A DNA stretch of 64,000 bases from Sphingopyxis terrae subsp. terrae NBRC 15098 (GTDB lineage Bacteria > Pseudomonadota > Alphaproteobacteria > Sphingomonadales > Sphingomonadaceae): positions 1,993,001 to 2,057,000 of the forward strand of contig NZ_CP013342.1 in the NCBI RefSeq assembly GCF_001610975.1, written 5' to 3'. A model generated the notes under the pieces. That model had not been told where the DNA came from and did no database searches. It saw nothing but the letters and a program-made list of their open reading frames with translations. The position numbers and the translations under genes were made by a program. Shown here piece after piece: positions 51,975 to 60,742 of the stretch (positions are counted from its first letter, which is position 1; the number at the start of each line of letters is the position of its first letter).

Positions 51975-54644
51975 CTACCCGCTGTTGCGCAGCGCGGTTG
52001 CGATCGCGTTGATGGTCAACTGGATGCCCTCGGCGATGCGGGGGTCGGTTTCGCCCGCGCGATGGCGCTTCATCAATTCGATCTGCAGCAGGTTGAGCGG
52101 CTCGATATAGGGCAGGCGCAGGCGGATCGATGCCTCGAGCGCTGGATTATTCTCGAGCAGCCGCGACTGGCCGGTGATTGTCAAAAGCCCGTCGTGGGCG
52201 CGGTGCCAGCCGTCGCGGATGCGCGAAAAAATCGCCGCATGCCCGCCCACATCCCCGGCCAGTTCGGCATAGCGCGCGGCGATGCCGATGTCCGATTTTG
52301 CCAGTACCATTTCCATATTTCCGAGCAGCGCGCCGAAGAAGGGCCAGCTTTGCGCCATATCGGCGAGCAGCGCCTGGTCCGCGAACGCCGCAAAGGCCTC
52401 GCCGGTGCCGTACCAGCCGGGCAGCATGGTGCGCGCCTGCGCCCAGCTGAACACCCAGGGGATCGCGCGCAGGTCCTCGATCGCGGTCGATTTGGTGCGG
52501 CTCGACGGCCGCGATCCGATCTTCAGCGTCGCGATCTCGGCGATCGGCGTCATTGCACGGAAGAAGTCCTTGAAGGCGGGCGTGTCGTAAACGAGGCCGC
52601 GATAGGCGGCGAAGGCGTCGTTCGACAGCGCGGTCATAGCACCCGCAAAGCGCCCGGCGTCGTCCGCGCTCATCGCCTCGGGCTCGAGGCTGGCGAGCAG
52701 GCTTGCCGATACCATCGCCTCCAGATTGGTCGCGGCGCTGTCGGCGGTGCCATATTTGGCCGCGATCACTTCACCCTGTTCGGTGATGCGGATGCGGCCC
52801 TGCACCGTCCCCGCGGGCTGCGCGCGGATCGCAGCGAAAGCGCTGCCGCCGCCGCGCCCGACCGCACCGCCGCGACCGTGGAACAGCTGCATCGCGGTAT
52901 CGGCGGCCTCGAACACCGGGGTCAACGCTTCCGATGCCTGGTAGAGCCCCCATGTTGAGGTCAGATAGCCGCCATCCTTGTTCGAATCCGAATAGCCGAT
53001 CATCACTTCCTGATGTCCGCGCGCGACGACATGCGGCGCAATCTCGGGCAGCGCGAAATAGGCGGCCATGATCCCCGGCGCCTCGTCGAGGTCGGCGATG
53101 GTTTCGAACAGCGGCACGACCATCAGATTGTCCTGCGCCTCGGCCGACCACAATCCGGCTTCGCGGGCGAGGACATGGACTTCGAGCAGGTCGGACAGGC
53201 TTTCGGCCTTGCTGATGATCCACTGGACGATCGCCTCGACGCCCAGCCTGGCGCGGATCGCGGCGGCGGCGTGGACGATCGCGAGTTCGCCGGCGGTTTC
53301 TTCGCTCCATTTGTGCCACGGCGCGGCAAGCGGGCGGTTGGTCGCCAGTTCGCGGCGCAGCAGCTCGACGCGCGCCTCTTCGCCCAAGCTGAGATAATCG
53401 CCTTCGACGCCCGCGACCGCGAGCAGCTCGGCGAGCACGCGTTCGTGCACCGCGCTGTTCTGCCGCATGTCGAGCGTCGCAAGGTGGAAACCGAAGACCT
53501 CGACCGCGCGGATCAACCGGCCGAGCGCGCCGATGCCGCCAAGCTGGCCCTCGCCGCTCGCCGACAGGCCGGCGGCGATGGTGACGAGGTCGCGGCGAAA
53601 ATCGGCGGGAGCGGCATAGGCGTCGCCGGCCAGTGCCGACGGCCGCGGCGGCGCGCGCCCGACGATGCCGGCATAGGTTGCGCACAACCTGGCATAGATG
53701 CCCGACAGTGCGCGGCGATAGGGCTCGTCGCTGCGGCTCGGCGCGGTATCGCCGCTCGCCGCGGCCAGTGCCTCGACCGCTTCGGAGACTGTCGCGAGCG
53801 AAGACGACACCGACAGTTCGGCGCCGAGCGCATGCACCGCGTCGATATAATGGCCGAGCACCGCGGCGGCGTTGCGGCTCGTTGCCATATGCAGCGTCTC
53901 GGCGGTGACGAAAGGATTGCCGTCGCGGTCGCCGCCGATCCAGCTCCCGACGCGCAGGAAGCTTGCCGGGCGCGCGCCAAGTTCCTGTTCCCAGCGCGCA
54001 TAAAGCTTGGGGATCACGGGCACGAACACGTCGCGCAAATAGGTCAGCGCATTGTCGATCTCGTCGGCAACGAACAATTTTTCGGTGCGCAGCGGCCGCG
54101 TCTGCCACAGCAGCACGATCTGGCGGCGGATCGCTTCCTCGACGACATCGCCCTCGGCGGTTTCCTCGACGCCGGCATCGCGCAGCCGCATCAGCTCGGC
54201 GATGCGGTTCTTGTGGTCGAGCATCGACTTGCGGCGCACCTCGGTCGGGTGCGCGGTGAGCACCGGCGCGACCAGCGCGGCGCCGAGCAGCGCCGCGACC
54301 GCATCGCCATCGATACCGTCCTGTTTCAGCCGGGCAAGCGCTGCCGCCACCGTCGCCTCGGGCTCGGCGGCGACGCCCTGCCGGTCTTCGGCCAGATTGG
54401 CGAGCATCGAAAACAGCATGAAGCCGCGCACGAAGGCGATGGTATCGTCGAGGCTCAGCGCCTCCAGCCCCGGATCGATCGTCTCGGCGCCCGCGATGCC
54501 GCGATGCCGGTCGACGCTCGACGACCGGATATATTCGGTCTGCCGGAACAGCTTCTCGCCGCCATAGGCGCGAATGACGTCGCCGAGGATTCGCCCGAGA
54601 TAGCGGATGTCGGGATTTTGCGAGATCTGGATTGGTGGGCCCAT
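51975..54644 (-). CDS. ppc: Phosphoenolpyruvate carboxylase
   Basis: 889 aa from the ATG at 54644 (MGPPIQISQNPDIRYLG). A GTG at 54662 would add six residues and is less likely. Conserved active-site elements: TAHPTEVRRKS (catalytic His near residue 132), MIGYSDSNKDGGYLTSTW, and LFHGRGGAVGRGGG. The C-terminus is ATALRNSG, similar to the QNTG ending of most PEPCs. It carboxylates phosphoenolpyruvate to oxaloacetate to refill the TCA cycle. It stands alone on the minus strand. Confidence 0.97.
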   Translation of the reverse strand: MGPPIQISQNPDIRYLGRILGDVIRAYGGEKLFRQTEYIRSSSVDRHRGIAGAETIDPGLEALSLDDTIAFVRGFMLFSMLANLAEDRQGVAAEPEATVAAALARLKQDGIDGDAVAALLGAALVAPVLTAHPTEVRRKSMLDHKNRIAELMRLRDAGVEETAEGDVVEEAIRRQIVLLWQTRPLRTEKLFVADEIDNALTYLRDVFVPVIPKLYARWEQELGARPASFLRVGSWIGGDRDGNPFVTAETLHMATSRNAAAVLGHYIDAVHALGAELSVSSSLATVSEAVEALAAASGDTAPSRSDEPYRRALSGIYARLCATYAGIVGRAPPRPSALAGDAYAAPADFRRDLVTIAAGLSASGEGQLGGIGALGRLIRAVEVFGFHLATLDMRQNSAVHERVLAELLAVAGVEGDYLSLGEEARVELLRRELATNRPLAAPWHKWSEETAGELAIVHAAAAIRARLGVEAIVQWIISKAESLSDLLEVHVLAREAGLWSAEAQDNLMVVPLFETIADLDEAPGIMAAYFALPEIAPHVVARGHQEVMIGYSDSNKDGGYLTSTWGLYQASEALTPVFEAADTAMQLFHGRGGAVGRGGGSAFAAIRAQPAGTVQGRIRITEQGEVIAAKYGTADSAATNLEAMVSASLLASLEPEAMSADDAGRFAGAMTALSNDAFAAYRGLVYDTPAFKDFFRAMTPIAEIATLKIGSRPSSRTKSTAIEDLRAIPWVFSWAQARTMLPGWYGTGEAFAAFADQALLADMAQSWPFFGALLGNMEMVLAKSDIGIAARYAELAGDVGGHAAIFSRIRDGWHRAHDGLLTITGQSRLLENNPALEASIRLRLPYIEPLNLLQIELMKRHRAGETDPRIAEGIQLTINAIATALRNSG

Positions 54645-54753
54645 GGACGCAGCTTGCTGCACCGCAACAGGCGCCGGGTCAAGCGGCGCATAGCTATGCC
54701 TTTATTACGTGTCTGTTAAAGCTATTGAAATGGCTTGGGCTGAGGGAGGCAAT

Positions 54754-55308
54754 ATGAAGCAACGAAGCGCCATGATTGCCGTCGGCACAGCACTGCTCCT
54801 TTCCGTGGGCGTCGTTTTGTCGCTGGCCATGGGATCGGAGGTGTCGGGCGACGAATATATCATGTCGCCGCCCTCCAGGCCTTCGGCCGGAGCCACGCCG
54901 GTCAGGCCGTGGCCGCAAGCCGCCGAGGTCCGCCTGTTCGTTGAAGATCTATCTTATGACGATCAAGAAAAGATGGGGAAATGGACGTCGCGACCCGAAG
55001 GCATTCGCCTGACAAAGGCGCAGCGGGATATTCTCGACGGATCGGTATTTCTTTACCGTCTGACAAAGAAGGAATGGGCTGAGCGGGTCCATGCGGCTTG
55101 CTTTATTCCGCATCACTTCTTTCGATATTATGACGGATCGGGGCATCAGCTCGGCGAGATTCAGGTCTGCTACTGCTGCCAAGGTGTCGGCATGACTCCC
55201 GCGCTTCGCCGGACCGATTCCTATGACGAATGGCAGTTCGACTTTCCGAGAGTCGAAAAGATGCTGCACGAGATGGGCGTGCGCACAGACCTAAACTGTG
55301 ACGGCTGA
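54754..55308 (+). CDS. Hypothetical membrane-anchored protein with a CxCC motif
   Basis: 184 aa from the ATG at 54754, preceded by GAGGGAGG; an in-frame ATG at 54709 lacks such a site. The N-terminus (KQRSAMIAVGTALLLSVGVV) is a signal anchor. The exported part contains ERVHAACFIPHHFFRYYD, QVCYCCQGVGMTPALRR and a final TDLNCDG. The cysteine cluster CYCC plus two further cysteines could bind metal or form disulfides. I recognise no family. The base composition looks less GC-rich than its neighbours, a weak hint of transfer. Confidence 0.7.
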   Translation: MKQRSAMIAVGTALLLSVGVVLSLAMGSEVSGDEYIMSPPSRPSAGATPVRPWPQAAEVRLFVEDLSYDDQEKMGKWTSRPEGIRLTKAQRDILDGSVFLYRLTKKEWAERVHAACFIPHHFFRYYDGSGHQLGEIQVCYCCQGVGMTPALRRTDSYDEWQFDFPRVEKMLHEMGVRTDLNCDG

Positions 55309-55310
55309 GG

Positions 55311-55733
55311 TCAGCGCGTCTTCACCATCACCAGCGTGCCCAGGTCGATCCGCGGCGCACCGTCGAAGGTCACGCTGTTGCGCGTGTCGGTGATGAACAT
55401 CAGCTTGCCCGACGCATCGGTGATCCGCGCCGCCACGGCGTAGCTGTGGCGCGGGTCGAGACGGCGCTGGTCGACAGTCAGCGAAAAGGCGAAGGGCACC
55501 TGCCGGCCGTCGGCGGTGAAGCTCTGGCGTGCGATCACCGACGCGGGCGCATCCATCAGGCTGACGTCGGCCAGCGTCACCTCGACCTGCGCCGTCGGCG
55601 GCAGTGCCATGCGTTCGCGATAGGTTATCGCGCCGGTCACCGACACGGGCTGCTCGGCGGGCGCGAAGCTTGCGCAGGCGGCAAGGGGCAGGGCGGCGAG
55701 GCCGATGGCGAGCGAGGCGATGGCGTGGTTCAT
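55311..55733 (-). CDS. YbaY/YscW-family lipoprotein
   Basis: 140 aa from the ATG at 55733 (MNHAIASLAIGLAALPLAAC), with a lipobox LAAC near residue 20. The mature domain matches the YbaY pattern: YRERMALPPTAQVEVTLADVS, APASVIARQSF, GRQVPFAFSLTVDQRRLDPRHSYAVAARI. Family members are small beta-type lipoproteins; some act as pilotins for secretin assembly. The local function is unknown. It converges on the Cys-cluster gene and is separated from the HNH nuclease by about 60 bases. Confidence 0.82.
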   Translation of the reverse strand: MNHAIASLAIGLAALPLAACASFAPAEQPVSVTGAITYRERMALPPTAQVEVTLADVSLMDAPASVIARQSFTADGRQVPFAFSLTVDQRRLDPRHSYAVAARITDASGKLMFITDTRNSVTFDGAPRIDLGTLVMVKTR

Positions 55734-55797
55734 GGCGATACTCCTGTTGACCAAATATCTGGCAATCGCCTGGCATCCTCCGGCTGAACCGGGCCTG

Positions 55798-56364
55798 TCA
55801 GCCCTCCAGTTCGACATCCCAGTAAAGCCAGTCGATCCAGCTTTCGTGCAGATAGCCCGGCGGAAAGGCGCGGCCATTGTCCTGAAGCTGCCAGCTCGTC
55901 GGACGCCACGGCTTCTGGTGCAGCGGCATATGCGCCTGCGCCGGCGTCCGCCCGCCCTTGCGCAGATTGCACGGCGCGCAGGCGGTGGTGACATTTTCCC
56001 AGCTCGTCCGTCCGCCCAGCCGCCGCGGCACGACATGATCGAAGGTCAGGTCCTTGCCTGACCCGCAATATTGGCAGGCGAAGCGATCGCGCAGGAACAG
56101 GTTGAAGCGCGTGAAGGCGGGATATTGCGACGGCTTCACATATTGGCGCAGCGCGATGACGCTGGGGATCGGCATTGTCCGCGTCGGCGAATGGATTTCG
56201 CGCTCGTAATTCTCCACGATCGTGACGCGGTCGAGGAATACCGCCTTGACCGCGGTCTGCCACGGCCACAGGCTCAGCGGGTAATAACTCAGCGGCGTAT
56301 AATCTGCATTGAGGACGAGAGCCGGACAATTATCGGGATGCCGGGCAAGATCGGGATGGAACAT
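55798..56364 (-). CDS. HNH endonuclease
   Basis: 188 aa from the ATG at 56364 (MFHPDLARHPDNCPALVLN); an upstream in-frame ATG at 56409 has little support. The HNH core is clear: FACQYCGSGKDLTFDHVVPRRLGG followed by TTACAPCNLRKGG, with paired CxxC motifs for zinc and the catalytic His. An N-terminal domain (LNADYTPLSYYPLSLWPWQTA) is typical of the widespread, single-copy HNH proteins seen in proteobacteria. The biological role is not established. Confidence 0.9.
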   Translation of the reverse strand: MFHPDLARHPDNCPALVLNADYTPLSYYPLSLWPWQTAVKAVFLDRVTIVENYEREIHSPTRTMPIPSVIALRQYVKPSQYPAFTRFNLFLRDRFACQYCGSGKDLTFDHVVPRRLGGRTSWENVTTACAPCNLRKGGRTPAQAHMPLHQKPWRPTSWQLQDNGRAFPPGYLHESWIDWLYWDVELEG

Positions 56365-56534
56365 GGCTTGGTAACGCTGCCCCCTATGCTGCTCGGGATG
56401 GCGCGCCACTGCCTTCCTCGCGTGACACCATCATTACATGACGCATCAGAATCTGGCGTCAAGGGGGGATGTGTCGCAATATATGGAATGGTTGGATTGA
56501 GAGCCCCACAGCATATGGATTCGGTCGCTGAGCC

Positions 56535-57395
56535 ATGCTGACCCGCTTCGCCCCCAGCCCGACCGGCGAACTGCACCTTGGCCACGCGTTCAGCGCGATC
56601 CTCGCGCATGATGCCGCGCGCGCCGCGGGCGGCGGGTTCCACCTCCGCATCGACGACATCGACGGCAGCCGTTCGCGCGAGGCGTTTGTCGGCGCTGCGC
56701 TTGCCGATCTCGAATGGCTCGGCCTGACATTCGACGGTGCGCCGGTTCGCCAGTCGCAGCATCTGGGCGATTATGCCGCCGCGCTCGCCGATCTTCGCCA
56801 ACGCGGGTTCGTCTACCCCTGCTTCTGCACCCGCGCCGATATTGCCGCCAGCCTCGCGGCGCCGCACGGAGCACCGCCGGACGGCGCGCCGCTTTATCCC
56901 GGCACCTGCCGCCACCTCGGCGCGGCCGAGCGCGAACGGCGGTTGGCGCAGGAGGCGCATTGCTGGCGGCTCGACATGGCAAGCGCGGTCGCGATTGCGG
57001 GCCCGCTCGTCTGGGAGGAGGAGGGGCAGGGGGCGCGCGCCGCCGATCCCGCCGCGCATGGCGACGTCGTTCTCGCGCGCAAGGATGCCCCTGCCAGCTA
57101 TCATCTCGCGAGCACGATCGACGACGCTGCGATGGGGGTGACGTTGGTGGTTCGCGGCGCAGATCTGATCGCCTCGACCGACGTCCACCGGCTGCTTCAG
57201 GCGCTGCTCGGTTTTCGGCCCCCGGTCTACCGCCACCATGCGCTTGTCTGCGGCGCCGACGGCAAGCGGCTCGCCAAGCGCGACGGCGCGGCGGCGCTTG
57301 CCGCGCTGCGCGCTGCGGGCGCGGACGGGCGCGCGCTGGCCGACGATTTGCGCGCCGGGCGGCTTCCGGCTGGATATTCGCTGCAAATGCCCTAA
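56535..57395 (+). CDS. gluQRS: Glutamyl-Q tRNA(Asp) synthetase
   Basis: 286 aa, about half the size of a full GluRS, lacking the anticodon-binding domain. The class I HIGH motif HLGH is at residues 14-17 and the KMSKS equivalent is KRLAKRDGA near residue 236. Zinc-site cysteines are in VYPCFCTRADIA. It attaches glutamate to queuosine in tRNA-Asp. The N-terminus MLTRFAPSPTGELHLG fits the family. It is followed 9 bases later by the HIG1 gene. Confidence 0.94.
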   Translation: MLTRFAPSPTGELHLGHAFSAILAHDAARAAGGGFHLRIDDIDGSRSREAFVGAALADLEWLGLTFDGAPVRQSQHLGDYAAALADLRQRGFVYPCFCTRADIAASLAAPHGAPPDGAPLYPGTCRHLGAAERERRLAQEAHCWRLDMASAVAIAGPLVWEEEGQGARAADPAAHGDVVLARKDAPASYHLASTIDDAAMGVTLVVRGADLIASTDVHRLLQALLGFRPPVYRHHALVCGADGKRLAKRDGAAALAALRAAGADGRALADDLRAGRLPAGYSLQMP

Positions 57396-57404
57396 ATAGA
57401 AGAC

Positions 57405-57629
57405 ATGCAGGTGCTTCTCATCCTTGCGGTCGTTGCGTCGGCCGGCCTCGTCCTCTTCGCGCTCGCGCGCGGGCTCTTCTATTTCGCGCAGGGTCACCGC
57501 GCCGCGATGGAGGGCAATGAGCATGAAAATCAGCTCATGCAGAACCGGATGATGATGGCGCGCGTGAAGTGGCAGGCGGTGACGATCATCCTGATCGTGC
57601 TCATCGGCCTTCTCGCCGCGGGTAGCTGA
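57405..57629 (+). CDS. HIG1-domain membrane protein
   Basis: 74 aa with two transmembrane helices (about 3-28 and 55-72). The loop QGHRAAMEGNEHENQLMQNR followed by MMMARVKWQAVTIILI is the HIG_1_N signature. Bacterial twin-helix HIG1 proteins are poorly characterised; eukaryotic relatives associate with respiratory supercomplexes. Its start lies 9 bases after gluQRS. Confidence 0.85.
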   Translation: MQVLLILAVVASAGLVLFALARGLFYFAQGHRAAMEGNEHENQLMQNRMMMARVKWQAVTIILIVLIGLLAAGS

Positions 57630-57660
57630 TCGCGGCGCGTCCGCCCGCAGCCCCTCGCTT

Positions 57661-58242
57661 ATGGTCAAGCTCAACAAAATCTATACGCGCACCGGCGATG
57701 ACGGCACGACGGGCCTCGTCGACGGGTCGCGCATCGCCAAGTCCGACGCGCTGATGGAAGCGATTGGCGATGTCGACGAGGCGAACAGCGCCCTCGGCAT
57801 CGCGGTCACGGCGCTGCCTGCGGGCGGCGAGGCAGCGGCGATGTTCGCGCGCATTCAGAACGAATTGTTCGACCTTGGCGCCGATCTCGCGACGCCTGCC
57901 GATCCGCAGCATGGCTTCGGCCCGCACCAAATGGCGCTGCGCATCGTCGCGAGCCAGATCGCGCGGCTGGAGGCGGAGATCGACGCGATGAACGACAGGC
58001 TCGCGCCGCTGTCCAGCTTCATCCTGCCCGGCGGCACCGAAGCCGCGGCACGCCTCCACCTCGCGCGCGCGATCGCGCGCCGCGCCGAACGGGCGGCGGT
58101 CGCCGCGGCGGCGACGCGGCCGCTCAACCCGCTGGCGCTTGCCTATCTCAACCGCCTGTCCGACCATCTTTTCGTCGCGACGCGCCACCTCAACGCCGCG
58201 GCGGGGGGGGACATCCTGTGGAAGCCCGGCGCGACGCGCTAG
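57661..58242 (+). CDS. Cob(I)alamin adenosyltransferase (PduO type)
   Basis: 193 aa. The nucleotide-binding N-terminus KIYTRTGDDGTTGLVDGSR and the motif MEAIGDVDEANSALG are diagnostic, as are the later FILPGGTEAAARLHLARAIARRAER and YLNRLSDHLFVATRHLN. It makes adenosylcobalamin, needed by methylmalonyl-CoA mutase, which would take the propionyl-CoA produced by the valine pathway in this window into the TCA cycle. The mutase is not in the window. Confidence 0.94.
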   Translation: MVKLNKIYTRTGDDGTTGLVDGSRIAKSDALMEAIGDVDEANSALGIAVTALPAGGEAAAMFARIQNELFDLGADLATPADPQHGFGPHQMALRIVASQIARLEAEIDAMNDRLAPLSSFILPGGTEAAARLHLARAIARRAERAAVAAAATRPLNPLALAYLNRLSDHLFVATRHLNAAAGGDILWKPGATR

Positions 58243-58267
58243 GACCGATCGCCTTATTGTTCTTCTT

Positions 58268-58296
58268 TTGTTCTGGACAATTCTCCGTCCTGTAAC
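58268..58296 (+). promoter_or_regulatory. Possible sigma-70 promoter of egtB-egtD
   Basis: TTGTTC (58268-58273), a 17-base spacer and TGTAAC (58291-58296) lie 52 bases before the egtB ATG. The match to the consensus is moderate (four of six at -10). Confidence 0.35.
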
Positions 58297-58348
58297 CATA
58301 TTGGGGCAGGCGACGAAACCGAATCGCTCTTCGGGGGATTGTCAAACC

Positions 58349-59671
58349 ATGGCCAGCCGAACCGATGCTTCGCCCACGACCGCTCCTTCGGCGGACGACC
58401 TGACCCGGCGCTTCACTGCGACGCGGCAGCTCTCGCTCGACCTTGTCGCGCGCCTGTCCGACGCCGACGCCAGCGTGCAGTCGATGCCCGACGCATCGCC
58501 CGCCAAATGGCATCTGGCGCATACGAGCTGGTTTTTCGAAACCTTCGTCCTGCGCGATCATTGCCCCGGCTGTTCGCTGTTCGATGACCGCTTCGCCTAT
58601 CTGTTCAACAGCTATTATGAGGCAGAGGGGCCGCGCCACGCGCGTCCGCGCCGCGGCCTGCTGACGCGGCCGTCGCTCGATGCGGTGCGCGATTGGCGCG
58701 CGCATGTCGATACGGCGGTCGTGAGGGCGCTGCCGACGCTGTCGCCGGCCGCGCGCGCGCTCGTCGAGCTTGGCATCCATCATGAACAGCAGCATCAGGA
58801 ATTGCTGCTCACCGACATCAAGCATCTGTTCGCGCAGAACCCGCTCGGGCCCGCCGTTTGGGACGCCTCCGACAGTGCAATTGCGAATGAAGTTGCGCAG
58901 TTTTCGGCCGATTCTTCGACATCGTCTGCCGCGGCGGCGCCGCTGCGCTGGATCGCGGGTACCGAGGGGATCGTTACCGTGGGGCATGAGGGCGAGGGTT
59001 TCGCGTTCGACTGTGAACTTCCCCGCTTTTCGGCGCTTCTTGCGCCGCATGCGCTCGCCAATCGACCGGTAACGAACGGCGAGTGGCGCGACTTCATCGC
59101 CGACGGCGGCTATCGCACCCCGTCGCTGTGGCTCAGCGACGGCTGGACATGGGTCCAGGCCGAAGGCGTCGACGCCCCCGCTTATTGGGATGGTGATCGC
59201 CAGTTCACCCTTGCCGGATGGCAGGGGATCGACCCCGCCGCTCCCGTGACGCACATCAGTTTTTTCGAAGCCGACGCCTTCGCCAGTTGGGCGGGCGCGC
59301 GGCTGCCGACCGAATTTGAATGGGAAGCGGCGGCGGCGGGATATGATCCGCGCGCGGGGCAGCAGCTCGATGCCGCCGGCCCGGTGCATCCGGCGGCGGC
59401 GGACGGCTCCGCATCGGACGGCGCTGCGCTTGCGGGGATGTTCGGCGGGGTCTGGGAATGGACCGGCAGCGCCTATCGCCCCTATCCCGGTTTTCGCGCC
59501 GCGCCGGGCGCGGTCGGCGAGTATAACGGCAAGTTCATGAGCGGCCAGTTCGTGCTGCGCGGTGGCAGCTGTGCGACCCCGCGCGGCCATGTTCGCGCCT
59601 CCTACCGCAATTTCTTCTACCCCCACCAGCGCTGGCAGTTCACCGGCCTGCGCCTTGCCAAGGATTTGTGA
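58349..59671 (+). CDS. egtB: Ergothioneine biosynthesis protein EgtB
   Basis: 440 aa from the ATG at 58349 (MASRTDASPT); the longer reading from 58139 overlaps the adenosyltransferase and is rejected. An N-terminal DinB-like domain holds the iron ligands: H58 in KWHLAHTSWFFETF and H145/H149 in HHEQQHQELLL. The C-terminal formylglycine-generating-enzyme-like domain ends with RGGSCATPRGHVRASYRNFF. EgtB is an iron enzyme that joins the sulfur of cysteine or gamma-glutamylcysteine to hercynine with oxygen. It is followed directly by egtD. Sulfur-donor preference cannot be decided here. Confidence 0.93.
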   Translation: MASRTDASPTTAPSADDLTRRFTATRQLSLDLVARLSDADASVQSMPDASPAKWHLAHTSWFFETFVLRDHCPGCSLFDDRFAYLFNSYYEAEGPRHARPRRGLLTRPSLDAVRDWRAHVDTAVVRALPTLSPAARALVELGIHHEQQHQELLLTDIKHLFAQNPLGPAVWDASDSAIANEVAQFSADSSTSSAAAAPLRWIAGTEGIVTVGHEGEGFAFDCELPRFSALLAPHALANRPVTNGEWRDFIADGGYRTPSLWLSDGWTWVQAEGVDAPAYWDGDRQFTLAGWQGIDPAAPVTHISFFEADAFASWAGARLPTEFEWEAAAAGYDPRAGQQLDAAGPVHPAAADGSASDGAALAGMFGGVWEWTGSAYRPYPGFRAAPGAVGEYNGKFMSGQFVLRGGSCATPRGHVRASYRNFFYPHQRWQFTGLRLAKDL

Positions 59672-59673
59672 TC

Positions 59674-60660
59674 ATGGGCGTTGTTCGCCAATTGCGGCAG
59701 GTCGATGCCGATGACAGCGGCGTCGATATCGCCTTTCGCGCCGACGTTCATGCGGGATTGTCGCAGGCGCAAAAGGCGATTCCGGCGCGCTGGTTCTACG
59801 ACGCGACCGGATCGGCGTTGTTCGAGGATATCACCGGGCTGCCCGAATATTATCCGACGCGCAGCGAGGTGGCGCTGCTCACCCGCCATGCGGGCGAACT
59901 GGCGGCGGCGATCGGGCCGGGCCGCGCGGTGGTCGAACTGGGATCGGGCAGCTCGACGAAGACGCCGCTGCTGCTCGATGCCATTGCCCCCGGCGCCTAT
60001 GTGCCTGTGGATATTTCGGGCGATTTCCTGCGCGATAGCGCGGCCGCCCTCTCGGCACGCTTTCCCGATCTTCCGGTCTATCCGGTCGAGGCCGACTTCA
60101 CCCAGCCGGTGGCGCTCCCGCGCGAGATTTGCGGCCTTGCCAAACTCGGCTTCTTTCCGGGCTCGACGATCGGCAACATGGTGGCGCGCAGCGCGATCGA
60201 TCTGCTCCGCCATTGGCGCAGCGCGCTCGGCGACGGCGCACTGATGCTGATCGGGGTCGACCGGATCAAGGAGATCGGCACCCTCGAACGCGCTTATGAC
60301 GATTCGGCCGGTGTCACCGCGGCGTTCAACCTCAACCTGCTCGAACGGATCAACCGCGAACTGGACGGCACGATCCCCGTTGCCAATTTCGACCACCGCG
60401 CCTGCTGGAACGATGTTCATGCGCGTATAGAAATGCATCTGGTGGCGGCGTGCGACCTCGAATTCATGGTCGATGGCCGTCCTTATACGATGGCGAAGGG
60501 CGAAACGATCCACAGCGAGAACAGCCATAAATATGGGCCGCGCGACGCCAGCCTGCTCCTCCGCGCCGGAGGCTGGACGCCGATCGCGGCGTGGGACGAT
60601 GTCGATCCCGCCTTCGCACTGATCCTCGCCGAAGCGACCGAGGTGCGCTCCGCGCCCTGA
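59674..60660 (+). CDS. egtD: L-histidine N-alpha-methyltransferase EgtD
   Basis: 328 aa from the ATG at 59674, with AAGGA 9 bases upstream; a GTG at 59668 overlapping the egtB stop is a weaker alternative. Motifs: RWFYDATGSALFEDITGLPEYY, SAM-binding VELGSGSSTKT (near residues 87-97), and GTIPVANFDHRACWNDVHAR. It trimethylates histidine to hercynine, the substrate of EgtB. No egtA, egtC or egtE gene is adjacent; the C-S lyase step must be encoded elsewhere or done by another PLP enzyme. Confidence 0.95.
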   Translation: MGVVRQLRQVDADDSGVDIAFRADVHAGLSQAQKAIPARWFYDATGSALFEDITGLPEYYPTRSEVALLTRHAGELAAAIGPGRAVVELGSGSSTKTPLLLDAIAPGAYVPVDISGDFLRDSAAALSARFPDLPVYPVEADFTQPVALPREICGLAKLGFFPGSTIGNMVARSAIDLLRHWRSALGDGALMLIGVDRIKEIGTLERAYDDSAGVTAAFNLNLLERINRELDGTIPVANFDHRACWNDVHARIEMHLVAACDLEFMVDGRPYTMAKGETIHSENSHKYGPRDASLLLRAGGWTPIAAWDDVDPAFALILAEATEVRSAP

Positions 60661-60742
60661 CGCGCGCTCCCGACTCTCGGCCTTGACGACGCTTGCCCAG
60701 TCCCTAGGGGCAGAGCTGCGATTTCCAGCGAAAGGGCATATA

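Noticed and set aside
54645-54662. GTG start at 54662 for phosphoenolpyruvate carboxylase
   Set aside because: It adds only six residues not expected in the family; the ATG at 54644 is preferred, though neither has a strong ribosome-binding site.
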